DNA of 37,271 bases, taken from NCBI GenBank assembly GCA_031384695.1, contig JANNAV010000044.1, forward strand, positions 1 to 37,271. The letters are read 5' to 3'. Below the pieces are notes generated by a model. That model ran no database searches. It saw only the letters and a list, made by a program, of their open reading frames with translations, and was not told where the DNA came from. Shown here one piece after another: positions 16,395 to 24,375 of this stretch (positions are counted from its first letter, which is position 1; each line of letters begins with the position of its first letter). The DNA is from JANNAV01 sp031384695. Its GTDB lineage: Bacteria; Pseudomonadota; Alphaproteobacteria; Rhodobacterales; Rhodobacteraceae. The position numbers and the translations under genes are program-made.

Positions 16395-17408
16395 TCAGGC
16401 GGTGGTGATGCGGCGCAGGGCGTCTATCTTGGCTTTGGCCGCACCGCTGTCGATCGAGGCGCGGGCCATCTCGACCCCGTCTTTCAACGAGGTGGCGCGG
16501 TCCGCCACCATCAGGGCGGCGGCGGTGTTGAACAGAACCGCATCGCGGTAGGCGTTTTGCGCGCCGTCCAGCAGCGCGCGAAAAGCGGCGGCGTTCTGGG
16601 CAGGTGTACCGCCCATGATCGCCGCAAAGGCGTGCACCGGCAGGCCCGCATCTTCGGGGTGCAGGGTGAACTCGCGCACAAGGCCGTCCTCGACGGCTGC
16701 CACCCGGGTAGGGCCCGCGATGGAAATCTCGTCTGTTCCATCGTCACCATGCACCAGCCAGGCCTTTTCCGTGCCCAAAGCCAGCAGGGTTTCGGCCATC
16801 GGGCGGATCAGGGCGGCGGCAAATGCGCCGGTCAACTGGCGTTTCACCCCGGCGGGGTTGGTCAGGGGGCCAAGGATGTTGAAGATGGTGCGGGTGCCCA
16901 GTTCGGCGCGCACCGGCATGACGTGGCGGATGGCGGGGTGGTGCATGGGGGCCATCATGAAGCCGATCCCGGCCTCGGCAAGGCAACGCTCCACCACGTC
17001 CGCACCAACCATCACGTTCAGGCCCAACTCGGTCAGCGCATCGGCGGCGCCGGATTTTGATGACAGATTGCGGTTGCCGTGTTTCGCCACCACCACCCCC
17101 GCGCCCGCTGTCACAAACGCCGTGGCGGTGGAGATGTTGAGCGTGCCCTTGCCATCGCCCCCGGTGCCCACGATATCCATCGCCCCCACAGGGGCCTTCA
17201 CCGCCAGGCATTTCGCCCGCATGACCGTGGCTGCGGCGGCAAACTCGTCCACCGTCTCGCCGCGCGTGCGCAACGCCATCAGAAAGCCGCCCATCTGTGC
17301 GGGGGTGGCCGCCCCTTCAAACAGCGCCCCGAACGCCGCCTCGGCCTCGGCACGGGTCAGGGGGCGGCTGGCGGCGATGCCGATCAGCGGTTTGAAGATA
17401 TCGCTCAT
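16395..17408 (-). CDS. trpD: Anthranilate phosphoribosyltransferase
   Basis: A 337-residue enzyme that transfers phosphoribose from PRPP to anthranilate, the second step of tryptophan synthesis. The PRPP and magnesium-binding motifs are clear: IVGTGGDGKGTLNISTATA, VAKHGNRNLSSKSGAADALTELG and FNILGPLTNPAGVKRQL. Length is normal for a stand-alone TrpD that is not fused to TrpG. The start ATG overlaps the trpG stop (ATGA at 17405-17408). Gene order trpG-trpD-trpC is seen directly. Confidence 0.98.
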   Translation of the reverse strand: MSDIFKPLIGIAASRPLTRAEAEAAFGALFEGAATPAQMGGFLMALRTRGETVDEFAAAATVMRAKCLAVKAPVGAMDIVGTGGDGKGTLNISTATAFVTAGAGVVVAKHGNRNLSSKSGAADALTELGLNVMVGADVVERCLAEAGIGFMMAPMHHPAIRHVMPVRAELGTRTIFNILGPLTNPAGVKRQLTGAFAAALIRPMAETLLALGTEKAWLVHGDDGTDEISIAGPTRVAAVEDGLVREFTLHPEDAGLPVHAFAAIMGGTPAQNAAAFRALLDGAQNAYRDAVLFNTAAALMVADRATSLKDGVEMARASIDSGAAKAKIDALRRITTA

Positions 17409-17992
17409 GCGTGAACCCTGTCGCGCACCGCATCAAGGAAATTGCGCAACAGGTGATGCCCATGTTCCGAGGCGATGCTTTCGGGGTGAAACTGCACCCC
17501 TTCGATCAGCTTTTCGCGGTGGCGCAGGCCCATGATGGTGCCATCTTCCAGCCAGGCCGTCACCTCGAGGCAATCGGGCAGGGTGGCGCGGTCCACCACC
17601 AGCGAATGATAACGGGTGGCCAGAAACGGCGAAGGCAGGCCGCGAAATACGCCCGCACCCGCATGGTGCATGCGGCCCATCTTGCCATGCACGATCTCGT
17701 GGCAACGGATCACAACGCCGCCAAAAGCCTCGCCAATCGTCTGATGCCCAAGGCAAACCCCCAGCAGCGGGATATCGGCTGCGGCCGCCGCGCGGGTCAG
17801 GGGCAGACAAATCCCCGCCTGCGCCGGATCGCAAGGCCCCGGCGACAGCACAATCAGATCAGGGCGCAGCGCAACCGCATCCTGCACCGTCAGGGCATCA
17901 TTCCGCCGAACCAGCACGTCGGCCCCCAGCTCGCCCAGATAATGGACCAGATTGTAGGTAAAGCTGTCATAGTTGTCGATCAGAAGCAGCAT
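17405..17992 (-). CDS. trpG: Anthranilate synthase glutamine amidotransferase subunit
   Basis: A 195-residue class I glutamine amidotransferase that supplies ammonia to TrpE. It starts MLLLIDNYDSFTYNL, the classic TrpG/PabA opening; the oxyanion region is LSPGPCDP, the nucleophile is Cys80 in GVCLGHQTIGE, and the His-Glu pair is in QFHPESI. I chose ATG at 17992; the open frame continues 16 codons upstream but without family similarity. TrpG proteins can also serve PabB in folate synthesis, and no separate pabA is visible here. It is first in the trpG-trpD-trpC-moaC-moeA run. Confidence 0.96.
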   Translation of the reverse strand: MLLLIDNYDSFTYNLVHYLGELGADVLVRRNDALTVQDAVALRPDLIVLSPGPCDPAQAGICLPLTRAAAAADIPLLGVCLGHQTIGEAFGGVVIRCHEIVHGKMGRMHHAGAGVFRGLPSPFLATRYHSLVVDRATLPDCLEVTAWLEDGTIMGLRHREKLIEGVQFHPESIASEHGHHLLRNFLDAVRDRVHA

Positions 17993-18037
17993 CTTGCAGG
18001 GTCCGGGCGGAAAGGGGATAAAGCGGGGGTGCATCGT

Positions 18038-18073
18038 CATCTATAGATGGTACGAGCGGGCACGGGGCGTCAA
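18038..18073 (-). promoter_or_regulatory. Candidate trpG promoter with a 12-bp palindrome
   Basis: Between trpG and the divergent deacetylase-like gene lies the perfect palindrome CATCTATAGATG (18038-18049). On the minus strand a -35-like TTGACG stands at 18073-18068, 18 bases from a poor -10 (CATCTA). The palindrome would cover the transcription start region. No Trp-codon leader peptide is evident upstream of trpG. Confidence 0.35.
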
Positions 18074-18107
18074 GGGCAGTTGCGCCGGAATGAAGCGGAG
18101 GGGCAAG

Positions 18108-19670
18108 GTGATCCGGAATTTCGTGGTGGGAGTGGCCTGGGGCGGCGTGGTCGCCGGATTGGGGCTGGTGGTGATCTCGCAGGTCGCGCCGATGCAAGGC
18201 GTGCCCGAAGCCGCGATACCGGTGGCAGAACCGGTTATAGTGGCACCAAAGCCTGCCGAAGTGGTGGCGAAACCCGCGCCCGAACCCGGCCTCAAAACGG
18301 TGGACCCCACCGAGATTGCCGCACCGGCCCCCCTGACACCAGCGCAGCCCGAGGCCGCCGCCAACGCCGCCTTGCCCCAACCCGACGCTACGGCAGCGGC
18401 GGTCGCCGCACCGCTGGTGGCACCCCCGCTGGACGCACCCTTGCCGCAAGATACCGCCGTAGCAGCCGGCGCACCCACCGCCCAAGCGCCGAAGGTACAG
18501 CTTGAGGAACCCGCCGCAATCGCCACCCCCACCGCAGCCATCCCGGATTCGCCGCCCCCGGGCGACGCCGCCGCCTTGCCTGCCGATGACACCGCACTGA
18601 TCACCGCCGACGCCCAGCCATTGCCCGCAGCACCCGGTGGCGATCTGGCCCCGGCTGCGGCCGAACTGCCGCCCCCCGCCGCACCGCAAACCGACGAGCC
18701 GTTGCTGGATCCCCCCGCCGCACCGGCCGCCGCACCCGATCCCGTCAGCATCGCCCCCCAGCCGATAGCAGACCCCGAACCGGTTGACCCGCCTGCGCCG
18801 GTTGCACCAACTGCACCGCCTGAAACACCCGCAAAACCACCAAGCGAAATCACCTCGCTGCTGCCCAGCACAATCGCCCCCGACACCGGCCTGAACGAGC
18901 CCGTCGCAGGCGTGACCACCGGGCGCCTGCCCAGCATTGCGGCCGCAGCGCCCAAGCCCGAAATCACAACCGCGCCAGCCCCCGCGCCCGGGACCACCAC
19001 TCCCCTCATCCGCTATGCCCGCAGCTTTGCCAATCCCGCCAACAAGCCCTTGTTCGCAATCGTCTTGCTCGATACCGGCACCGCCGATCTGAACCGTGCG
19101 CAGCTTGCAGCCTTGCCCTTTCCGGTCAGCTTTGTGATCGACCCGCTGAACCCCGATGCGGCACAGGCGGCGGCGATTTACCGGGGTGCCGGGCAAGAGG
19201 TGCTGATGCTGGCCACCGGCATTCCGGCCGGGGCCACGGCCAGCGATCTGGAGCAAACCTTTCAGGCCCATGCCGATGCGCTGCCCGAAGCGGTGGCGAT
19301 ACTGGACCTTGCCGAGGGCGGCTTTCAGAACGACCGCCCGCTGGCAACGCAGGTGGTGCCGATCCTGAAGGCTCAGGGGCGCGGGCTTTTGACCTATGAC
19401 AAAGGCCTGAACGCCGCCGATCAGGTGGCGCGGCGCGAAGACCTGCCCGCCGCCACGATCTTTCGCAGCCTTGACGCCGAGGGCGAAGAAACCGCGCTGA
19501 TCCGCCGCTATCTGGACCGGGCCGCGTTCAAGGCCGCACAGGATGGCCGGGTGGTGGTGCTGGGGCAAACCCGGCCCGAAACCATCGCCGCCCTGCTGGA
19601 ATGGACGGTCGAGGGCAGGGCCGCAGCGGTGGCGCTGGCCCCGGCCTCGGCGGTGGTCAGCCTGCCCTGA
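18108..19670 (+). CDS. Divergent polysaccharide deacetylase family protein with long Pro/Ala-rich linker
   Basis: About 520 residues. The N-terminus is an uncleaved membrane anchor (FVVGVAWGGVVAGLGLVVISQ), followed by about 270 residues dominated by Pro and Ala, and a C-terminal domain from about residue 300 that matches the YibQ-type divergent polysaccharide deacetylase fold (FAIVLLDTGTADLNRAQLA, FPVSFVIDPLNPDAAQAA, EVLMLATGIP). The domain would sit in the periplasm on a flexible tether. Catalytic metal ligands of true deacetylases are not obvious. GTG at 18108 has GGAGGGG at good spacing and is my start; ATG at 18090 is the alternative. It stands alone on the plus strand between trpE and trpG. 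A large Gly/Ser-rich minus-strand frame here is an antisense shadow. Confidence 0.82.
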   Translation: MIRNFVVGVAWGGVVAGLGLVVISQVAPMQGVPEAAIPVAEPVIVAPKPAEVVAKPAPEPGLKTVDPTEIAAPAPLTPAQPEAAANAALPQPDATAAAVAAPLVAPPLDAPLPQDTAVAAGAPTAQAPKVQLEEPAAIATPTAAIPDSPPPGDAAALPADDTALITADAQPLPAAPGGDLAPAAAELPPPAAPQTDEPLLDPPAAPAAAPDPVSIAPQPIADPEPVDPPAPVAPTAPPETPAKPPSEITSLLPSTIAPDTGLNEPVAGVTTGRLPSIAAAAPKPEITTAPAPAPGTTTPLIRYARSFANPANKPLFAIVLLDTGTADLNRAQLAALPFPVSFVIDPLNPDAAQAAAIYRGAGQEVLMLATGIPAGATASDLEQTFQAHADALPEAVAILDLAEGGFQNDRPLATQVVPILKAQGRGLLTYDKGLNAADQVARREDLPAATIFRSLDAEGEETALIRRYLDRAAFKAAQDGRVVVLGQTRPETIAALLEWTVEGRAAAVALAPASAVVSLP

Positions 19671-19673
19671 GGA

Positions 19674-21182
19674 TCAGGCGTTACCGCGCCGCGCGAACAG
19701 GCCCGCATCTTCGGCCGCACGGCGCAAAGCACGCGATTTATTGACAGTTTCCTGATATTCCGCCTCGGGGTCGCTGTCATAAACCACGCCCCCCCCGGCC
19801 TGAATGTACAAGGTTTCATCCTTCAGCACCGCCGTGCGCAGGGCGATGCAGAAATCCATCTCGCCATTGGCCGCGAAATAACCGACGCCGCCACCATAGA
19901 TCCCGCGCTTCTCCGGCTCCAACTCGTCGATGATCTCCATCGCGCGCACCTTGGGCGCCCCCGAAACCGTGCCCGCAGGCAGGCCCGCCAGCAGCGCCGA
20001 AAGCGCGTCCTCGCCTTCGGCCAATTGCCCCACCACGTTTGATACGATGTGCATCACATGCGAATACCGCTCGACGATGAACTGTTCGGTCGGGCGTACG
20101 CTGCCCAGTTTTGCCACCCGGCCCACGTCGTTGCGGCCAAGATCAAGCAGCATCAGATGTTCGGCCCGCTCTTTGGGATCGGCCAGCAGATCGGCCTCCA
20201 GCGCGCGGTCCTCCTCCGGCGTCTCGCCGCGTTTGCGGGTGCCTGCGATGGGGCGCACCGTCACCTCGCCGTCGCGCAGGCGCACCAGAATCTCGGGGCT
20301 GGCGCCGATCACCTGAAAGCCGCCGAAATTAAAGAAAAACATGAAGGGCGATGGGTTTGTGCGGCGAAGCGAGCGGTAAAGCGCAAACGGGGGCAGGGTG
20401 AAACTTTGCGCCCAGCGTTGCGAGGGCACCACCTGAAAGATGTCGCCCGCACGGATGTAATCGCGCGCCTTCTCAACCGCCGCCTTATAGCCTTCGTGGG
20501 TGAAGTTGGACCGCGCCTCGCCCACCGCCGCCGCCTCGCCCAGATCGCGCGGCACGGCGGGGGCGCGGTCCAGATCGCGCAAGCTGTCCATCACCCGTTC
20601 GGCTGCCTGCGCATAGGCCGCGCGGGCGGAAAGCCTTGAGGCCACCCAGGCCGGCGCCACGATGGTCACCTCTCCCTTCACCCCGTCCAGCACCGCAATC
20701 ACCGACGGCCGCAACAGCACCGCATCGGGCAACATCAACGGATCGGGGTTCACATCCGGCAGCGTCTCGACCAGCCGGATCATGTCATAACCCAGATAGC
20801 CGAACAGGCCTGCGGCCACCGGCGGCAGGCCCTCGGGCATCTCGATCCGGCATTCGGCCAGCAACGCGCGCAGCGTATCCAGCGGCGCGCCGGGCAGGGG
20901 GGTGAACGCCGTCGGATCAAAACGCGCCTGCCGGTTGATCTGGCTTTGCCGCCCGAAACACTGCCAGATCAGATCGGGTTTCATGCCGATCACCGAATAG
21001 CGCCCGCGCACCTCGCCGCCGGTCACCGATTCCAGCATGAACGTATCAGTGCGCGCCTCGGCCAATTTCAGCATCAGCGAAACCGGGGTGTCAAGGTCGG
21101 CCGCCAGCCGCGCTGATACCAGCTGGTTGCGGCCCGCAGCCCAGCCGCGCTCGAACGCCTCGAATGTGGGGTCCAGTTTCAT
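19674..21182 (-). CDS. trpE: Anthranilate synthase component I
   Basis: A 502-residue chorismate-using subunit that, with TrpG, makes anthranilate. The N-terminal regulatory domain has MLESVTGGEVRGRYSVIG, near the LLES tryptophan-feedback element, and NPSPFMFFFNF is the second feedback motif. The catalytic domain shows GDIFQVVPSQRW, IAGTRKRGETPEED, MLLDLGRNDVGRV, YSHVMHIVSNV and GTVSGAPKVRAMEIIDELEP. The start ATG at 21182 gives the family's usual N-terminus. It is separated from trpG by the deacetylase-like gene, so it has its own promoter in the gap before tRNA-Cys. I see no run of Trp codons there, so no classic attenuator. Confidence 0.97.
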   Translation of the reverse strand: MKLDPTFEAFERGWAAGRNQLVSARLAADLDTPVSLMLKLAEARTDTFMLESVTGGEVRGRYSVIGMKPDLIWQCFGRQSQINRQARFDPTAFTPLPGAPLDTLRALLAECRIEMPEGLPPVAAGLFGYLGYDMIRLVETLPDVNPDPLMLPDAVLLRPSVIAVLDGVKGEVTIVAPAWVASRLSARAAYAQAAERVMDSLRDLDRAPAVPRDLGEAAAVGEARSNFTHEGYKAAVEKARDYIRAGDIFQVVPSQRWAQSFTLPPFALYRSLRRTNPSPFMFFFNFGGFQVIGASPEILVRLRDGEVTVRPIAGTRKRGETPEEDRALEADLLADPKERAEHLMLLDLGRNDVGRVAKLGSVRPTEQFIVERYSHVMHIVSNVVGQLAEGEDALSALLAGLPAGTVSGAPKVRAMEIIDELEPEKRGIYGGGVGYFAANGEMDFCIALRTAVLKDETLYIQAGGGVVYDSDPEAEYQETVNKSRALRRAAEDAGLFARRGNA

Positions 21183-21294
21183 CGTCGCATCGCTTTCGTG
21201 ATCGCCTGCCTCGCCCCTGTTACGCGAGCGTCGACCTTTGTTCAACCATGCCCGGGCAGGGCGGTGCAAACCTTTGAACTGGATGGGAATTTAG

Positions 21295-21368
21295 TGGAGG
21301 CGGGTACCAGAATCGAACTGGTCTTCTCGGATTTGCAATCCGGTGCATAGCCTGCCTGCCCACCCGCC
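21295..21368 (-). tRNA. tRNA-Cys (GCA)
   Basis: A 74-base cloverleaf with CCA encoded. The acceptor stem GGCGGGT pairs with ACCCGCC, the discriminator is U as usual for tRNA-Cys, the anticodon arm CCGGATT-GCA-AATCCG reads GCA, and the T arm CCAGTTCGATTCTGG holds TTCGATTC. Upstream on its strand a -10-like TATATT stands at 21390-21385, with a TTGCGG 15 bases further. Confidence 0.95.
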
Positions 21369-21435
21369 TCATTGCCATACCGTCAATATACCATGCCAAA
21401 TTGCGCCGCAAGGCGGTTTTGCCGAAGGGGCGGTT

Positions 21436-22110
21436 TCAGGCGTCACCCGGCACCGCGAAAGACGGCGCGCCGCCGGGGTGTTCGGCGCGCTGCACATAGG
21501 CCGCGATCTGGGGTTTATAGATCTGCCACAGATCGGCCAGGGCCGCGATCGGTTTGGTTTCGGCCCAGTCCACCCGCAGATCAACCAGCGGCCAGGACAG
21601 GCGGTCGGCAATTTTCAGGCCCGCCGAATGCACCGGCCCCGCCTCGCCACCGGCAGCAAGCCCCGCCTGCAACGCGCCCAGCAACCGGTCACCCAGATGG
21701 CCCGCGCTGCCCGCAAAGTGCTCCAGCATCCGTTGCGGAAGGGCCGCCTTGGCCAACATATTGCCGCCCGTGGCCGCACCATCGGCTCGCGCCTCGCCCC
21801 AAAGGCCCAGCACGCCGCTGCCGGAATGAATGGCGCTGCGGCCTTGCGCATCCACCACCAACAATTGGCGAAAGCTGATGTCCGGCGTTTGCGCCACGAT
21901 CCGCGCCAACGCATCCGGGGCCGCCAGCCCAGCTTGCAGCAGATCAAGCAGGGCGGGCCCAAGCGCCGGGTCGGTGATGTTCTGGCTTGCCACCACACCC
22001 ACGCCCGCCCGCACATGCGCACAGCGCGCCGCAACCGCAGGCGAAGACGACGCGATGGCGATGCCGAACATGCCGCTTTGCGGGCAACGCGCGATGATCG
22101 AGAAAGTCAT
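21436..22110 (-). CDS. DUF1028 family protein (Ntn-hydrolase-like)
   Basis: A 224-residue protein starting MTFSIIARCPQSGMFGIAIASSSPAVAARC, the pattern of DUF1028, a family with an Ntn-hydrolase-like fold and unknown substrate, sometimes found in amino-acid or peptide catabolic clusters. Conserved elements include RAGVGVVASQNITDP, AQTPDISFRQLLVVDAQGRSA and GNMLA. The C-terminal part (LSWPLVDLRVDWAETKPIAALADLW) is the usual tail. The start ATG at 22110 was chosen because the upstream in-frame extension has no family similarity. It stands alone between tRNA-Cys and the divergent rpe gene. Confidence 0.85.
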   Translation of the reverse strand: MTFSIIARCPQSGMFGIAIASSSPAVAARCAHVRAGVGVVASQNITDPALGPALLDLLQAGLAAPDALARIVAQTPDISFRQLLVVDAQGRSAIHSGSGVLGLWGEARADGAATGGNMLAKAALPQRMLEHFAGSAGHLGDRLLGALQAGLAAGGEAGPVHSAGLKIADRLSWPLVDLRVDWAETKPIAALADLWQIYKPQIAAYVQRAEHPGGAPSFAVPGDA

Positions 22111-22161
22111 GGGATAATCCGGAAATGGCCGCAGCGGCCTACACTCAACAACCAAAGACCC

Positions 22162-22245
22162 GCGTTGCGCAAGGGGGGCGTTGCGCAAGGTGGATACCGG
22201 GCTACGCGAGCATCTATTTATCCGATAATCAGTATTATGTAATAC
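22162..22245. promoter_or_regulatory. Divergent control region between the DUF1028 gene and rpe
   Basis: Holds a 16-bp-period tandem duplication (GCGTTGCGCAAGG at 22162-22174 and 22178-22190) and, in AT-rich sequence, the palindrome GTATTA-TG-TAATAC (22232-22245). The AT-rich segment 22210-22255 is the best place for promoters of both genes. No regulator can be named. Confidence 0.45.
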
Positions 22246-22336
22246 ACAGTGCAGTATGTCGGTGGTTTTGCGGGCTGGTAGTTTTGCGTCAAACCGGAGT
22301 AAAACCACGGATGCCCCCTACAGACAGGAATATCCC

Positions 22337-23029
22337 ATGACCTTCTCGCGCGATATCAAGATTGCCCCGTCGATCCTTTCAGCCGATTTTGCCAATTTCG
22401 GGGCCGAGTGCCGCGCCATCGTGGGTCAGGGCGCGGATTGGGTACATGTCGATGTGATGGACGGGCATTTCGTGCCCAACATCACCTTCGGCCCGGCCAC
22501 TTGCGCTGCGATCCGGCCGCATATCAAGGGCGTGATGGATGTGCATCTGATGATTACGCCGGTTGACGGCCATATCGAGGCTTTTGCCGATGCCGGCGCG
22601 GATATCATATCCGCCCATATCGAGGCCGGGCCGCACATTCACAGAACGCTTCAAGCCATTCGAAATACTGGGAAAAAGGCGGGTCTGGCGATCAATCCCG
22701 GCACCGGGATCGAGGCTGTGGAGCATTTGCTGGATATGGTTGACCTGATCTGCGTGATGACGGTGAACCCGGGCTTTGGCGGGCAGAAATTCATTCATTC
22801 CCAGATAGATAAGGTGCGACGTATGCGCGAGATGATCGGCCAACGGCCGGTGCATATCGAGATTGACGGTGGTATCACCGTTGAGACCGCAGCCCTCGTC
22901 GCAGCCGCCGGGGCCGACGTGCTGGTCGCCGGTTCCGCCGTGTTCAAAGGCGGCTCGGTCAGCAATCCGGCACCTTATGGCATGAATATCGCGGCGATAC
23001 GCGCTGCGGCTGTGGCGGCGCGTGGCTGA
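22337..23029 (+). CDS. rpe: Ribulose-phosphate 3-epimerase
   Basis: A 230-residue TIM-barrel metalloenzyme that interconverts ribulose 5-phosphate and xylulose 5-phosphate in the pentose phosphate and Calvin pathways. Signatures: IAPSILSADFANFG, HVDVMDGHFVPNITFGP with metal ligands, DVHLMITPVD, HIEAG, VMTVNPGFGGQKF and IEIDGGIT with GSAVFKG. The start ATG at 22337 follows ACAGGAA. The stop codon lies in a 16-bp tandem duplication, so a second copy of the last codons and stop follows directly. No Calvin-cycle genes flank it. Confidence 0.97.
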   Translation: MTFSRDIKIAPSILSADFANFGAECRAIVGQGADWVHVDVMDGHFVPNITFGPATCAAIRPHIKGVMDVHLMITPVDGHIEAFADAGADIISAHIEAGPHIHRTLQAIRNTGKKAGLAINPGTGIEAVEHLLDMVDLICVMTVNPGFGGQKFIHSQIDKVRRMREMIGQRPVHIEIDGGITVETAALVAAAGADVLVAGSAVFKGGSVSNPAPYGMNIAAIRAAAVAARG

Positions 23030-23045
23030 GGCGGCGCGTGGCTGA
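23014..23045 (+). repeat. 16-bp tandem duplication over the rpe stop codon
   Basis: GGCGGCGCGTGGCTGA at 23014-23029 is repeated exactly at 23030-23045. The first copy encodes the last residues (AARG) and stop of rpe. Confidence 0.9.
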
Positions 23046-23084
23046 GGCGAATGCGAACCGGGTGCTGTAATAGCGGAGCATAAC

Positions 23085-23105
23085 ATATTGTTGTGATTAC
23101 AATAT
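23085..23105. promoter_or_regulatory. Inverted repeat upstream of the luxR-type gene
   Basis: ATATTGT and ACAATAT, perfect 7-bp arms separated by seven bases, in an AT-rich patch about 143 bp before the regulator's start. It may be an operator or promoter-linked site; it is not a close match to a lux-box that I can name. Confidence 0.4.
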
Positions 23106-23248
23106 TTGGCAATCATGCCGCCGTCCGACTGTCGCCATTGGCGGCGTGTTCAAAACGTCTCGACAGCCCCCCCAAAACTTCGCTATGACACGTCTCAGGG
23201 ATGTGGACAGCCCGTGGTTTATTTTCAACCGCGGCAAGGAGGCAACGG

Positions 23249-24043
23249 GTGACAGAGATTCTGTCGCTGCTGACGCGTATCGCGCAGGCAGCCAGCGTGA
23301 ATGAGGTGTGGGATCTGTCGGTGGCGCATTACGCGCGGCTTGGCTTTTCGCGGGTAAACTACGGGTTCACGCGGTTCCGCTCCACCCGCACGGTGGGCGA
23401 TCCCGATGACGCGCTGTTTCTGACCACCGCCGACGAACGCTATACCCAGATCTATTTCCGCAACGGCCTTTACGCGCGCACCCCGGCGTTTCGCTGGGCG
23501 CAGAACAATCAGGGCGCCTGCACCTGGACCTGGATCCGCGAGGCGATGCTGGCCGGAAAGCTGAGCCCGGAAGAGGCCGAAACCGTGCGGCAGAACGCGG
23601 CGATGGGGATTGTGGCGGGCGTAACCGTCAGCTTTCCCGAAACCTCGACCCGCGCCAAGGGGGCGATGGGCCTGATCGCCGATCCCGGGCTTGACCATGT
23701 GGCGGTGGACCGGATTTTCGCGGAAAAGCGCGATGAACTGATGTCGGTGGCGCAGATGATGCATCTGAAGCTGATGCAACTGCCGATCGCCTCGCGCCGG
23801 CGGGCGCTGACGGCGCGGCAACGCGAGGCGCTGGAATGGGTGGCGGACGGCAAGACCAGCGTTGATGTGGCGATGCTGATGGGCGTTTCGGCGGCGATGG
23901 TGGAAAAGCACCTGCGCCTTGCCCGCGATGCGCTCAGCGTCGATACCACGGCGCAGGCGGTGGCCAAAGCGTCGCTGATGAACCTGATTTTCCAGCGCGT
24001 CCCCCCGGACGAACCTGCCCGCGTGCCGATTGCCGCAAGGTAA
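23249..24043 (+). CDS. LuxR-type autoinducer-binding-domain transcriptional regulator (solo)
   Basis: A 264-residue protein with an N-terminal autoinducer-binding domain and a C-terminal LuxR helix-turn-helix (LTARQREALEWVADGKTSVDVAMLMGVS, residues about 195-260). Aligned by eye to TraR, the acyl-homoserine-lactone contact Trp57 is Tyr65, Tyr61 is Tyr69, Trp85 is Trp93 and Gly113 is Gly124, but the near-invariant Asp70 is Thr78 (YARTPAFRWA). Glu, Leu and Gly of the DNA-binding domain are kept. No luxI-type synthase is in the window. The GTG at 23249 is preceded by AAGGAGGC, a strong ribosome binding site. The substitution suggests a changed or absent lactone ligand, which is inference. Confidence 0.9.
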   Translation: MTEILSLLTRIAQAASVNEVWDLSVAHYARLGFSRVNYGFTRFRSTRTVGDPDDALFLTTADERYTQIYFRNGLYARTPAFRWAQNNQGACTWTWIREAMLAGKLSPEEAETVRQNAAMGIVAGVTVSFPETSTRAKGAMGLIADPGLDHVAVDRIFAEKRDELMSVAQMMHLKLMQLPIASRRRALTARQREALEWVADGKTSVDVAMLMGVSAAMVEKHLRLARDALSVDTTAQAVAKASLMNLIFQRVPPDEPARVPIAAR

Positions 24044-24079
24044 GGAATCCCTGACTGGCGTGACGCGGCGTAATCTGGA

Positions 24080-24321
24080 AATCTGGCCTTGTTCCGTGAG
24101 TGGTGGCTTCGGCCTTTAGGAACAGCGGGCGCGGCGAACGGTGTATTTTCATCATAAGCCACGCCTGCATCCCCCGGCCCGGGGTTCGCCTCGGGTCAAC
24201 CTCCCTGTTGGTGCAATCCGGGCTATTGGCCCCGGGGCGCACATTGACTGTAAAGCGCCCTGTCCTCATCCCCGTGGTGTGGCGCAAGCGGTGCGGTCCC
24301 CAGGGCCGCACCGCTTTTTTT
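24080..24321 (+). ncRNA. Candidate structured non-coding RNA or long 3' UTR
   Basis: This part of the 480-bp gene-free stretch 24044-24523 holds many helices: TTGTTCC with GGAACAG around a GGC-TTCG-GCC hairpin, CAAC/GTTG, GCCTCGGG with CCCCGGGGC, and GGCGC/GCGCC, ending at an intrinsic terminator. No open frame is convincing. An independent transcript could start near 24165 after a poor -10 (CATAAG), or the whole could be the 3' UTR of the luxR-type gene. A 6S-like RNA is one possibility from length and layout, but I could not match its consensus with confidence. Boundaries are approximate. Confidence 0.35.
24286..24321 (+). terminator. Strong intrinsic terminator
   Basis: Perfect 11-bp stem AAGCGGTGCGG / CCGCACCGCTT (24286-24296 and 24306-24316), loop of nine, and seven T residues ending at 24321. 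It works for plus-strand transcripts only and ends the transcript of the luxR-type gene or of the candidate RNA. Confidence 0.9.
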
Positions 24322-24375
24322 AATGGCCCAGACCCAGACTCAGCGGCTGTGACGCAGATACGGTCGTTCCGGGCG

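Noticed and set aside
17967..19568. Long minus-strand open frames (533 and 322 codons) opposite the deacetylase-like gene
   Set aside because: They encode Gly/Ser/Cys/Arg-rich low-complexity sequence, mirror the Pro/Ala-rich linker of the real plus-strand gene, and have no ribosome binding site or family signature.
21183..21294. Trp attenuator upstream of trpE
   Set aside because: No short frame with consecutive Trp codons and no terminator/antiterminator pair could be found.
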